This document shows positions 8,380 to 16,904 of a stretch of 64,000 nucleotides of DNA, piece by piece; the first letter of the stretch is position 1; every line of letters starts with the position of its first letter. The notes beneath the pieces were generated by a model. That model did no database searches. It saw nothing but the letters and a program-made list of their open reading frames with translations, and was not told the DNA's origin. Source of the DNA: an uncultured Pelagibacteraceae bacterium (GTDB lineage: Bacteria > Pseudomonadota > Alphaproteobacteria > Pelagibacterales > Pelagibacteraceae); the NCBI GenBank assembly GCA_902580945.1, contig CACHML010000001.1, positions 1-64,000 on the forward strand, written 5' to 3'. The translations under genes and the position numbers were made by a program.

Positions 8380-9435
8380 ATGAACAAAATAAAAGGTCCT
8401 GCAATTTTCCTAGCACAATTTGTAGGCGAAGATGCACCGTTTAATTCTTTAGATAATATTTGTAGATGGGCATCATCCCTTGGTTACAAAGGTATACAAA
8501 TTCCAAGTTGGGACGGTAGATTAATTGATTTAAAAAAAGCATCTGAAAGTAAAGATTATTGTGATGAGATTAAAGGAATTGCTAAATCACACAATTTAGA
8601 AATTACGGAATTATCAACTCACTTGCAAGGTCAACTTGTTGCAGTGCATCCTGCTTATGACACTGCTTTTGATGGTTTTGCTGCACCTGAAGTAAGAGGA
8701 AATCCTAAAGCAAGACAAGAATGGGCTGTAAATCAATTAATGATGGCTGGAAAGGCATCTAACAGTCTAGGAATAGATAAACATGTAACCTTCTCAGGAG
8801 CACTTGCTTGGCCTTATGTTTACCCTTGGCCACAAAGACCTGAAGGGTTAATTGAAAATGCATTTGATGAATTATCAAAAAGATGGAAGCCAATTCTTGA
8901 TCACTTTGATAATAATGGGGTTGATTTATGTTATGAAATACATCCAGGTGAAGATCTTCACGATGGTGTAACTTTTGAAATGTTCTTAGAAAGAGTTGGT
9001 AATCACAAAAGATGTAATATGCTTTTTGATCCAAGTCATTATGTTCTACAGCATCTGGATTATTTAGCTCATATTGATATTTATCATGAGAAGATAAAAA
9101 TGTTTCACGTTAAAGATGCTGAATTAAATCCATCTGGAAAACAAGGAGTGTACGGTGGATTTCAATCATGGGTAAATAGAGCTGGTAGATTTAGATCGCT
9201 TGGTGATGGACAAGTTGATTTTAAATCTATATTTTCAAAACTAACTTCATATGATTATGATGGTTGGGCAGTTCTTGAATGGGAATGCTGTCTTAAACAT
9301 CCAGAAGATGGAGCAAGAGAGGGAGCAGAATTTATTCAAAATCATATAATTAATACAACAGAAAAAGCTTTTGATGATTTTGCAGGTAGCGGAGCTGACC
9401 ATGAAGCAAATAAAAAAATGCTTGGCATTAATTAA
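8380..9435 (+). CDS. Xylose isomerase-like TIM-barrel sugar isomerase/epimerase
   Basis: This 351-residue protein belongs to the AP endonuclease 2 / xylose isomerase-like barrel superfamily (IolE, IolI, sugar phosphate isomerase/epimerase). Metal-site segments are visible: CYEIHPGEDLHDG (Glu and His), NMLFDPSHYVLQHLD, KMFHVKDAE, and a closing Glu in AVLEWECC. It diverges from the sugar importer and overlaps the following Gfo/Idh/MocA gene by one base. Such pairs act on keto-sugars or inositols after uptake. The exact reaction cannot be read from the sequence. Confidence 0.85.
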   Translation: MNKIKGPAIFLAQFVGEDAPFNSLDNICRWASSLGYKGIQIPSWDGRLIDLKKASESKDYCDEIKGIAKSHNLEITELSTHLQGQLVAVHPAYDTAFDGFAAPEVRGNPKARQEWAVNQLMMAGKASNSLGIDKHVTFSGALAWPYVYPWPQRPEGLIENAFDELSKRWKPILDHFDNNGVDLCYEIHPGEDLHDGVTFEMFLERVGNHKRCNMLFDPSHYVLQHLDYLAHIDIYHEKIKMFHVKDAELNPSGKQGVYGGFQSWVNRAGRFRSLGDGQVDFKSIFSKLTSYDYDGWAVLEWECCLKHPEDGAREGAEFIQNHIINTTEKAFDDFAGSGADHEANKKMLGIN

Positions 9436-10589
9436 TGAATAGAAAAATACGCATCGGCATGGTTGGTGGTGGTAAAGATGCTTTTATTGGAAGTGTCCAC
9501 AGAATAGCTTTAAGACTTGATGGGTATTATGAATTAGTTGCTGGATCATTTTCATCTGACTTTGAAAATTCAAAAGAAACTGGAAAAAATCTTGGTCTAG
9601 AAAATAGTCGGATCTATAAAACCTATCAAGAGATGGCTGAAAAAGAGTCAACTAGAGCAGATGGTATTGATGTAGTTTCAATAGTAACTCCAAATCATTT
9701 ACATGTACCTATTGCAAAAATTTTTGCAGAAAATGGAATACATATTATTTGCGATAAGCCAATCGGTATGTCTAGTAAGGAAGCAATAGATCTTAAAAAG
9801 GTAATTGAAAGCAAAAAATTAATATTTGCTTTGACACATAATTACACTGGATATCCTATGGTTCGACATGCAAGATCTTTAGTTCAAAAAGGGGACTTGG
9901 GTTCTTTAAGAGTTATTCAAGCTGAATATCCACAAGATTGGTTAACAACAAAAGCAGAGGATAGTGGATTAAAGCAAGCCGAATGGAGAACTGATCCCAA
10001 TAGATCTGGCGCTGGTGGTTGTATAGGAGATATTGGAACTCATGCTTATAATTTGATTAGGTTTATAACTGGATTGGAGGTAGATGAAATTTCAGCTGAT
10101 ATTCATACATTTGTTGAAGGGAGAAAAGTAGATGATAATGCCCAAATAATGCTAAGATTTAAAGGGGGTGCAAAAGGATCAATATGGTCAAGCCAAGTAG
10201 CAGTTGGAAATGAAAATAATCTTAAAATTAGAATATATGGAGAAAATGCTGGAATTGAGTGGAGACAAGAAGATCCAAATTACTTGAGTTATACTAAATT
10301 TGGCAGCCCTGCTCAAAACATTACAAGAGGGAGCAATATTACTAGTGATGAAGCTAAAAATGTAACAAGAATTCCCCAAGGTCATCCAGAAGGTTATTTA
10401 GAAGGTTTTGCTAATATTTATAATGATGTTTACAAAGAGCTATCAGCTAATATTGATAGACAAGAATATGATAAGTCAAATAATTGTTATCCTACAATTG
10501 ATGATGGAATTGATGGGATGAAGTTTATAGAAAACGTTATTAAGTCAAGTAAGAACAATAGTAAATGGATCCAATTTAATTCTAATTAA
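9435..10589 (+). CDS. Gfo/Idh/MocA family NAD(P)-dependent oxidoreductase
   Basis: This 384-residue sugar or cyclitol dehydrogenase begins with a Rossmann fold (IGMVGGGKDAFIGSVHR, first 25 residues). It carries the family landmarks SIVTPNHLHVP, ICDKPIGMS (Lys of the EKP-like motif) and CIGDIGTHAYNL in the C-terminal alpha/beta domain. It is coupled to the TIM-barrel gene by an ATG overlapping the stop. Together they probably oxidise and then isomerise the sugar imported by the divergent ABC system. myo-Inositol-type and 3-keto-sugar routes are both possible. Confidence 0.88.
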   Translation: MNRKIRIGMVGGGKDAFIGSVHRIALRLDGYYELVAGSFSSDFENSKETGKNLGLENSRIYKTYQEMAEKESTRADGIDVVSIVTPNHLHVPIAKIFAENGIHIICDKPIGMSSKEAIDLKKVIESKKLIFALTHNYTGYPMVRHARSLVQKGDLGSLRVIQAEYPQDWLTTKAEDSGLKQAEWRTDPNRSGAGGCIGDIGTHAYNLIRFITGLEVDEISADIHTFVEGRKVDDNAQIMLRFKGGAKGSIWSSQVAVGNENNLKIRIYGENAGIEWRQEDPNYLSYTKFGSPAQNITRGSNITSDEAKNVTRIPQGHPEGYLEGFANIYNDVYKELSANIDRQEYDKSNNCYPTIDDGIDGMKFIENVIKSSKNNSKWIQFNSN

Positions 10590-10680
10590 ATTTTGTTGAT
10601 AATTATAATTAATAAAACCCATTTTGATCTATTGTTTTTTTTAATAATTTGAAATCAATTTTCTAGAATGATAAATTATA

Positions 10681-10724
10681 TTTACCATATCTCATGGTAA
10701 AAAAGAGACCGATATCGCATCGGT
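10681..10724 (+). promoter_or_regulatory. Tandem hairpins in the leader of a small basic protein gene
   Basis: Two perfect hairpins stand side by side. The first pairs TTTACCAT (10681-10688) with ATGGTAAA (10694-10701) around loop ATCTC. The second pairs ACCGAT (10708-10713) with ATCGGT (10719-10724) around loop ATCGC. The near-identical five-base loops and matching stem ends (ACC...GGT) suggest a designed RNA element, either a leader or a small RNA. I do not recognise a named riboswitch class. Confidence 0.55.
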
Positions 10725-10761
10725 TAAAAGCGAGTTTTGGAAAAACAAACAAGGAGAGTGT

Positions 10762-10953
10762 ATGAAAAGAATGCACAGAGTATTAAGTTCGTTTAGCCGA
10801 GGCTCAAAGAACGCTAGGCTAAATCAACTTATGTTTCGAAACTTGAAAACTGTAGAAACTAATGCAAATGGCACAAGTGGATACGTTATCAAATCTGGAA
10901 AAAATTCAGGAGAAACATTAGGTCACTTAAAGAAAGAGGCTAAAAAGTTTTAG
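10762..10953 (+). CDS. Small basic protein, function unknown
   Basis: This 63-residue protein is rich in Lys and Arg (MKRMHRVLSSFSRGSKNARL at the start, HLKKEAKKF at the end) and has no Cys, signal peptide or membrane segment. It has a strong ribosome site (AAGGAG, six bases before the ATG), its own structured leader and a perfect downstream stem-loop, so it looks like a stand-alone, well-expressed gene. I do not recognise a family. A nucleic-acid or ribosome-associated role is only a guess from the charge. Confidence 0.7.
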   Translation: MKRMHRVLSSFSRGSKNARLNQLMFRNLKTVETNANGTSGYVIKSGKNSGETLGHLKKEAKKF

Positions 10954-10967
10954 CTAAAAAAAATGAG

Positions 10968-10999
10968 ATATGGGGCAGAATAATCTAGATGCCCCATAT
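10968..10999 (+). terminator. Stem-loop after the small basic protein gene
   Basis: ATATGGGGCA (10968-10977) pairs perfectly with TGCCCCATAT (10990-10999) around a 12-base loop. The T-run that follows is poor, so it may be a processed 3' end as well as a terminator. The next gene downstream is convergent (minus strand), so it could serve that side too. Confidence 0.65.
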
Positions 11000-11036
11000 T
11001 AATAAATTCATTATTATTTTCTATTTCATAATTCCT

Positions 11037-11849
11037 TTATTTAAATTCTAAGAGAGTCTCTGCAACTATATATTTAACTTGCTTCTCTGAAAAAGACAGG
11101 ATCTGATTATTATTATTTGAAATAACGTTAACAATAAGTGGATATGAAACTTTACTATTTAGTTTTAAATAATTACTTATAAAATTTTTTGAATTTAGAT
11201 AAAAAATTTTACCACAATTAAATTCTTTAATTTTATTATTCTTACATTTTGTTTTTTCTTTGAAATTCATTTTAAATCTTTGATCTGGAAAACGAGGAAA
11301 TTCATAGAATATCTGATTTTTAGAGTCTTGGTAACCCTCTTTATAATATCCTGTAAATTCTAATATTTCTTTTATAACTTTTTCTTCAGTCGTTTTAGTT
11401 TTTGAGCCTATGTATCTATCTTTACATTTGTCTAAATAAATATTCTTTTGCTTGCCTGGCAATGCTTGTGCTGCTAATTCAGTTAAACACCAAGCTTCAA
11501 TCATTCCCAATGCAAATATTGATCCTGTAATTTCACCTAGCGGATTATGCATCATGGTCGCAGATTTTTTTTTGGTTATATATGTTTTAGCTATATCTTC
11601 TCTCATTAATACTTCTGGAATGAGAAAAACTTCTCTTAATTTAAATTCATAAGAGAAATACTCTCCTATTTGAGATTTTTTGAAAATTAGTTCTTCTCTA
11701 TCTTTTTCAGATTTTTCCTCTAAATAAACTTTTTTTGTTTCGCCTTTTATTGTTTTGGTCTTAACCTTAGTTTTAGTTGGAACTTGAGTTCCACAACCAA
11801 TTAAAAATATTAAAAAAGTAAAAATAATAGTATTAAAATAACGTTTCAT
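11037..11849 (-). CDS. Predicted lipoprotein, function unknown
   Basis: This 270-residue protein has a lipoprotein signal (hydrophobic FNTIIFTFLIFLIGCG with the lipobox Cys at residue 19). A Lys/Thr-rich linker follows (TKTKVKTKTIKGETKK), typical of surface-tethered lipoproteins. The middle has a conserved-looking segment LGEITGSIFALGMIEAWCLT (roughly residues 103-122) and two later Cys. I do not recognise the family. It stands alone, 24 bases upstream of the SOUL gene on the same strand. Confidence 0.75.
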   Translation of the reverse strand: MKRYFNTIIFTFLIFLIGCGTQVPTKTKVKTKTIKGETKKVYLEEKSEKDREELIFKKSQIGEYFSYEFKLREVFLIPEVLMREDIAKTYITKKKSATMMHNPLGEITGSIFALGMIEAWCLTELAAQALPGKQKNIYLDKCKDRYIGSKTKTTEEKVIKEILEFTGYYKEGYQDSKNQIFYEFPRFPDQRFKMNFKEKTKCKNNKIKEFNCGKIFYLNSKNFISNYLKLNSKVSYPLIVNVISNNNNQILSFSEKQVKYIVAETLLEFK

Positions 11850-11873
11850 AATTAGTTAAATTATCAAATATAA

Positions 11874-12440
11874 TTATTTATTCCAAAATACTCTAAACAT
11901 AACTTCATTTCTTCTCATTAAAGGTAATGTGAAAGGACCATTATATGTAGCTCTTATAGCTTTTCCATTTATGTCAACTTTATCTTCAAGAAGTCTCTGA
12001 TTAAGTATATCCCTATGTTTAAAAAAATTATTATCAGATGCTCGTCCAGAATACTGAATTACGGCAAAATAACCCTCTTCAATTGTTGAAATTTTTATTT
12101 CTGGGTTATTAGGAAGTGGTGCGTTTTCTTTTGTAAACTTAGAAGGTAAATAAAATTGCATATAATAACCTTCATCTGTTTTACCCTGTGTTACTGGAAC
12201 TGTCATTTTAATCTCCTCATCCTTATTATTTTGCCCAGAAATATATCTAAAGAGTTTTCTAAAACCGCTATCATTATCTTTATTAATTACCTCTACAACT
12301 AACCGTTCTTTATAATGTCTAATCTCATAGCCTTCAGTTGATTGAACTACATTGTATGGGGCTTCTTCATATGCCATAGATGAAGAATATTGAAAAAAAT
12401 AAGATAAACAAATTAAAAATAATAAAGTTAATTTTCTCAT
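11874..12440 (-). CDS. SOUL heme-binding family protein with signal peptide
   Basis: This 188-residue protein starts with a signal peptide (LTLLFLICLSYFFQYSSSMA). SOUL-domain hallmarks follow: YNVVQSTEGYEIRHYKERL near the N-terminus, MTVPVTQ in the middle, and ATYNGPFTLPLMRRNEVMF at the end. SOUL proteins bind heme or related tetrapyrroles, and this one is probably periplasmic. It overlaps the preceding NAD(P)-binding gene by four bases (ATGA), so the two are likely co-translated. Confidence 0.88.
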   Translation of the reverse strand: MRKLTLLFLICLSYFFQYSSSMAYEEAPYNVVQSTEGYEIRHYKERLVVEVINKDNDSGFRKLFRYISGQNNKDEEIKMTVPVTQGKTDEGYYMQFYLPSKFTKENAPLPNNPEIKISTIEEGYFAVIQYSGRASDNNFFKHRDILNQRLLEDKVDINGKAIRATYNGPFTLPLMRRNEVMFRVFWNK

Positions 12441-13096
12441 AATTTTTTACCAAGTTCTTCTAGTTTATCAGATAAAAAAGTTATTTGACTATATTTTTCT
12501 GAAGCAATTTTAATCATAGCTCTTGCTACTTTTTCAACTCTAATTGGACTATATTTTTGTAAACTCCCAAAAAAAAATAAAGATAAAAATTTCATAATGG
12601 GTATACCTAGAAACTCCCCAATTCTAAAAGTTTCTCTGTTACCAATTAAAAATGAGGGCCTCACAATACTTAATTTAGAAAATCCAATTTGTTTCAATTC
12701 TTCTTCTGCTTGTCCTTTATTTTTTAAATATGTACTCGATGAATTTGCGTTTGCTCCTATAGAGGAGACATAAATAAAATTCTTTACTGAATTAAATTTA
12801 GCAATTTTAGCTAAATTTACAGGAAGCTCATATTCAATTCTTCTGTATTCTATTTTATCAGGTGTATCTTTATGCGTGGTACCTATGCAAAAAAAACAGT
12901 CATCCCCTTTGATTTTTTCCTTTATCAAATCTAAATTTGAAAAATCTGTATCAATAATTTCTATTTTTGAATTATTTATATTTGGTTTAGTTCTTACAAA
13001 TAATAAAATTTTATCGTAACGAGTGTCATTTATAAGAATATTTAAAATATTTGAACCAATTAAACCTGAAGACCCAAATATCAAAGCTGTTTTCAT
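12437..13096 (-). CDS. NAD(P)-binding atypical SDR (HTATIP2/YwnB-like)
   Basis: This 219-residue Rossmann protein opens with ALIFGSSGLIGSNILNILI, the extended glycine-rich motif of NAD(P)H-binding sugar-epimerase-like proteins. A YVSSIGANANSSSTYLKNKG segment carries the Ser-Tyr-Lys-type active-site region, and SIVRPSFLIGNRE follows, as in oxidoreductase HTATIP2 homologues. The substrate is unknown. It overlaps the aminotransferase stop by one base and the SOUL start by four. Confidence 0.85.
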   Translation of the reverse strand: MKTALIFGSSGLIGSNILNILINDTRYDKILLFVRTKPNINNSKIEIIDTDFSNLDLIKEKIKGDDCFFCIGTTHKDTPDKIEYRRIEYELPVNLAKIAKFNSVKNFIYVSSIGANANSSSTYLKNKGQAEEELKQIGFSKLSIVRPSFLIGNRETFRIGEFLGIPIMKFLSLFFFGSLQKYSPIRVEKVARAMIKIASEKYSQITFLSDKLEELGKKL

Positions 13097-14250
13097 TATT
13101 TTGCTAAATAATTTTCACTCATAAACAATTTAATTCTTTTCATTCCCTCAATGATATCATTTGTACTTCTTGCGTAAGAAAATCTTATTGTAGAATTACC
13201 TCTTTTTTGATCAAAATCTAATCCAGGAGTTATGGCAACTCCAGCTTCATCTAACACTTCCTTGCAGAATTTGAGGCTATCATTGGTGTATTTAGAAATA
13301 TCAACATAAATATAAAATGCACCATCAGGAGGAGAAAATTTTCCTAATCCAGCTTTAGGTAATTCTTCTAAAAGTATTTCTCGATTTTTTTTATAAACAT
13401 TTACATTTTCATTTAATTCAATATCAGCGTCCATTGCCGATAACGCTGTTAATTGGCTTACATGTGGTGGACATATAAATAAATTTTGTGATAATCTTTC
13501 TACTTGTCGTACATGATCTTCTGGAACAATCATCCAGCCTATTCGCCAACCTGTCATTGAAAAATATTTAGAAAAAGAATTTATAACATAACATTTGTCT
13601 GTTATTTCTAACGCTGTTGTGGGATTGTTTTCATATTGAATACCGTGGTATATTTCATCACTTATAAAGCTTACATTATTCTCATGTGCAACGTTTATTA
13701 AATTTTTTAGAGTTTCCTTATCAACCATCGATCCAGTTGGATTTGCAGGGGATGCAACTAGAATGCCGTTTAAATTATTTTTTTTAATATCTTCTGGTAT
13801 TGGCTGAAATTTATTTTGTATTTCAGTTTGAATATCTACTGGAATTAAATCTTGAGCTTTTAAAATTTGTCGGTAACTAGGATAGCCAGGTGCTGCTATA
13901 CCCACTCTATCACCAATATTAAACAAAGATGTAAAAGATAAAATAAAAGCTCCAGATGAACCTACAGTTATTACAACTCTATTTGGATTTAAATCAATGT
14001 TGTACCAATCTCCGTATAACTTAGAAATACGTTCTCTCAAAGATGGAAGTCCAAGAGTAACCGTATAGCCTAAGTTATTATTAGATATTTCTTTAGTAAT
14101 AAATTTTTTTGCTAATTTTGGAGCTGGGGTTCCTGGCTGCCCTACTTCCATATGTATAATATGTTTACCATTTTTTTCAGCTATTCTAGCGGACTCCATT
14201 ACATCCATTACAATAAACGGATCAACATTGCTTCTTTTTGAATTTTTCAT
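13096..14250 (-). CDS. PLP-dependent class I/II aminotransferase
   Basis: This 384-residue fold-type I aminotransferase shows the usual sequence of marks: VGQPGTP near the N-terminus, VASPANPTGS (Asn for the cofactor), SDEIYHGIQYE (Asp for the pyridine nitrogen), the PLP lysine in INSFSKYFSMTGWRIGW, and the carboxylate-binding Arg in TIRFSYARS. It resembles AspC/alanine-type aminotransferases, but the amino donor cannot be assigned. It heads a small operon with the SDR and SOUL genes. Confidence 0.92.
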   Translation of the reverse strand: MKNSKRSNVDPFIVMDVMESARIAEKNGKHIIHMEVGQPGTPAPKLAKKFITKEISNNNLGYTVTLGLPSLRERISKLYGDWYNIDLNPNRVVITVGSSGAFILSFTSLFNIGDRVGIAAPGYPSYRQILKAQDLIPVDIQTEIQNKFQPIPEDIKKNNLNGILVASPANPTGSMVDKETLKNLINVAHENNVSFISDEIYHGIQYENNPTTALEITDKCYVINSFSKYFSMTGWRIGWMIVPEDHVRQVERLSQNLFICPPHVSQLTALSAMDADIELNENVNVYKKNREILLEELPKAGLGKFSPPDGAFYIYVDISKYTNDSLKFCKEVLDEAGVAITPGLDFDQKRGNSTIRFSYARSTNDIIEGMKRIKLFMSENYLAK

Positions 14251-14273
14251 TTTCTATTTGATTTTAAAAAAAT

Positions 14274-14465
14274 TTATAAATTAATTTTAAAAGTTCTTAC
14301 TGATTTTTCTTCGGAAACTTTAAGAATTTTGAATTTAGATGTTTTCTCTAATTTTTGACCTTTGTTTGTCACAAATGATTTCATTTTTTTTACTTCTCCC
14401 TCAGACATTTTTCTAGTGTACTTAAGTGTATATTTTTTTGAGCCTATAACAAAGATTGTTTTCAT
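14274..14465 (-). CDS. Small basic protein, function unknown
   Basis: This 63-residue, Lys-rich protein lies between the histidine phosphatase and the aminotransferase genes on the same strand, 12 bases downstream of the phosphatase stop. It has no Cys, signal or membrane segment, and I recognise no family. The coding case rests on position, strand and the absence of any competing frame. Confidence 0.5.
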   Translation of the reverse strand: MKTIFVIGSKKYTLKYTRKMSEGEVKKMKSFVTNKGQKLEKTSKFKILKVSEEKSVRTFKINL

Positions 14466-14477
14466 AAATTCTATATA

Positions 14478-15026
14478 TTATAAAGTATCGATTGATCCAA
14501 TAATATTCAAGTTTTTATCTGTCACAACTATTTCACCAGAAGATGTTCCAATATTTAAAATTGCCCCAATAACTACGTAGTGCGTAACAAATACAATATT
14601 ACTTTTACTATCTATGCTTTCTATAAATTTAAAAAAATCTTTTATCTGTTTATCCTCATTAGCTGCAAATCTTATATCATAGAATGAATTTAGAGCGTCA
14701 AATGTCTCAAAGTCATCAAAAGCATATTTTGCAGTGTCTTTACATCTGCACCACTCACTAGAATAAATATTATCAATTTTGATCTCATTTTTTTTAAAAA
14801 TTAATCCAATTTTTTTTGATTGCTGAATTCCTATTTCATTTAAATTTCTTTGAGTAGAACAGTTTTGCAATTCAAAATTTTCTGGATCACCATTACCTGG
14901 AGCAAGTGCATGTCTTATAAATATAAGTTTGTCTCCCTCTTTTAAAGATTCAATAACTTTGTCATTGGCAAATGAATAATTTAATTGAAAAAATAAAACT
15001 GAAAAAATTAAAATTAATTTTTTCAT
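14478..15026 (-). CDS. Secreted histidine phosphatase family protein
   Basis: This 182-residue protein has an N-terminal signal (LILIFSVLFFQLNYSFA). The histidine phosphatase core is present: FIRHALAPGNGDP gives the RH nucleophile motif, YSSEWCRCKDTA the second Arg, and VFVTHYVVIGAI the second His. It is a short periplasmic member of the branch-2-like or SixA/PhoE-like phosphatases with unknown substrate. Its ATG is one base after the TPR gene stop, so the two are probably co-transcribed. Confidence 0.85.
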   Translation of the reverse strand: MKKLILIFSVLFFQLNYSFANDKVIESLKEGDKLIFIRHALAPGNGDPENFELQNCSTQRNLNEIGIQQSKKIGLIFKKNEIKIDNIYSSEWCRCKDTAKYAFDDFETFDALNSFYDIRFAANEDKQIKDFFKFIESIDSKSNIVFVTHYVVIGAILNIGTSSGEIVVTDKNLNIIGSIDTL

Positions 15027-15027
15027 C

Positions 15028-15573
15028 TTAAACAGATTGATCTTTAATTAGTTCCTTTATTTGAGGTATCATTATTTTTGGAGACCTCATTGATGGATAA
15101 ATTTTTTTTACTCTTTCGTAGCTGCTTAAAGCTTTTTCATAGTTTTTTAATTTCATTTGCACTAAGCCTTGACCTGATAAAGCTCCAAAATGTCTTTTTT
15201 CTAATTTTAAAACTTCATCAATATCGTCTTGTGACGCTTGATACTTACCCATCAAATAAAGAACTGTAGCTCGTTTATTCCACCCTTCTGCCCATTTTGG
15301 ATCCAGTTCAATAACAGTTGTAAATATATCTTCAGCTTTTTGGTATTCTTGACTATTCATAAATGATGTTCCTCTAGATAATAAACTGGTTAAGTTTTGA
15401 TCTTTTGGATGTGTTGTCCAAATACCCCAAATTTTCATTTCAGTTTCCCTTGCTGAGATTTCGCCATCTTCTAAAAGTTTTTCAAAAAGTTTATCTAATT
15501 GATTGTTATCTGCTGAAAAGGCTGGATTAAAAAATAAAGTTAAGACTATTAAGCTTTTTAAAATAATTTTCAT
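15028..15573 (-). CDS. Secreted TPR-repeat protein
   Basis: This 181-residue protein starts with a signal peptide (ILKSLIVLTLFFNPAFSA). Tandem tetratricopeptide repeats follow, for example YQKAEDIFTTVIELDPKWAE, WNKRATVLYLMGKYQASQDD, and LVQMKLKNYEKALSSYERV. TPR domains mediate protein contacts, so this is probably a periplasmic scaffold. It lies six bases after the TldE/PmbA gene and just before the phosphatase gene. Confidence 0.85.
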   Translation of the reverse strand: MKIILKSLIVLTLFFNPAFSADNNQLDKLFEKLLEDGEISARETEMKIWGIWTTHPKDQNLTSLLSRGTSFMNSQEYQKAEDIFTTVIELDPKWAEGWNKRATVLYLMGKYQASQDDIDEVLKLEKRHFGALSGQGLVQMKLKNYEKALSSYERVKKIYPSMRSPKIMIPQIKELIKDQSV

Positions 15574-15579
15574 TAATTC

Positions 15580-16899
15580 TTATTTTCCCCCAACAATCAT
15601 ACCTTCAACATGCATGGTTGGTGAATTGGTAGAATAATTAAATTCTAGATCGTCAGCTAGAGTTATATTTTGAAAAATATTATTTAAATTTCCAGCGATT
15701 GTTATTTCACTTACCGGATATGAAAATTCACCATTTTCAATCATTATACCACTTGCACCTACGGAATAATCTCCATTAATAATATTTGTGCCGTGTCCGA
15801 TAGTTTCTTTTATGTAAAGAAGTTTTTTTTCGGATTTAATCAACTCACTAAAAGTTTTAGATCCGTTTTCAAAATACAGATTTGTTGTACCACTTGCTCT
15901 GCCATTAGACTTTCTGTTTATTTTTTTTCCATTGTAAGTGTCAATCAAATAATCCTGAAGTATTCCATTTTTAATTAAATCCAAATTAATTATACCTATA
16001 CCTTCACTGTCAAAATAACGTGATCCATTAGCTTTTTTGATATCACCACGATCATTAATATTTATTTCAGTGTTGAATACTTTTTGGTTTAATTTGTCCT
16101 TTAAAAAAGTAGTACCTTTTGCAATGGCACTTGATGAAATGGCGCTAGCAAAGATTGAAAGAAAGTTTTTTGATATTCTTTTGTCAAATATAAGGCTAAT
16201 TTTTTCACTTTTAATCTTTTTTGGATTTAATTTTTTTACAGCATGATCCGCAGCAATAGATCCAAGCTCTTTTGGTTTTAAAATGTCATTATAAAATCTT
16301 TTACTAGTATATTCATAATCTCTTTCCATACTTCCATTGCTTTTAGAAACAACTTCACAATAAGCTGTAAATTGAGAAGTTTTATATCCATCAGCAAATC
16401 CATTTGAATTAGCTAATAAAAAATTTGATTTATTTTCTCCAAATCCTGAACCATTGGTATTTACAATTTTATTATTTGAAAAAGCCTCATCTTCTGCCTC
16501 TTTTATATAATTAATTTTATCTTCATTACTCAAATGAGTTTCATCGTATAAATCTAAATCTTTCAAACCGCTAAAATGAAGATCTTTATCTGGCAGTGAA
16601 TTATATTCATCTTCGGGCGTTATCTTCATTGTTTCAATACATCTATCAACTAATTCATTTAAGTTATTCTCTTTAAGGTTTGATGATGCAATTGAGGACT
16701 TTTTTTTTCCTAAATATGTAGTAAGAACAACTCCAAGATTTTCTGATCTTTCAGAACCATCTAATTTTTTATTCCTAACATTAATATTTTCAGATACAGA
16801 ACTCTGTACCAAAATACTTGCGTCAGTTGAGCCAAGTTTTTTTGATTTGCTAAGACAAATATCAGCAATTTTTTTTAGATAATCTTGATCTTTAATCAT
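15580..16899 (-). CDS. pmbA: Metalloprotease TldE/PmbA family protein
   Basis: This 439-residue protein is the TldE/PmbA half of the TldD/TldE protease, which trims unfolded or modified peptides in the cytoplasm. It lacks the zinc HExxxH motif, as expected for this subunit. It shows family segments such as GSGFGENKSNFLLANSNGF and the C-terminal GIMIENGEFSYPVSEITIAGN. The gene follows tldD by five bases, so the heterodimer is made from one message. Confidence 0.92.
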   Translation of the reverse strand: MIKDQDYLKKIADICLSKSKKLGSTDASILVQSSVSENINVRNKKLDGSERSENLGVVLTTYLGKKKSSIASSNLKENNLNELVDRCIETMKITPEDEYNSLPDKDLHFSGLKDLDLYDETHLSNEDKINYIKEAEDEAFSNNKIVNTNGSGFGENKSNFLLANSNGFADGYKTSQFTAYCEVVSKSNGSMERDYEYTSKRFYNDILKPKELGSIAADHAVKKLNPKKIKSEKISLIFDKRISKNFLSIFASAISSSAIAKGTTFLKDKLNQKVFNTEININDRGDIKKANGSRYFDSEGIGIINLDLIKNGILQDYLIDTYNGKKINRKSNGRASGTTNLYFENGSKTFSELIKSEKKLLYIKETIGHGTNIINGDYSVGASGIMIENGEFSYPVSEITIAGNLNNIFQNITLADDLEFNYSTNSPTMHVEGMIVGGK

Positions 16900-16904
16900 T
16901 GAAA

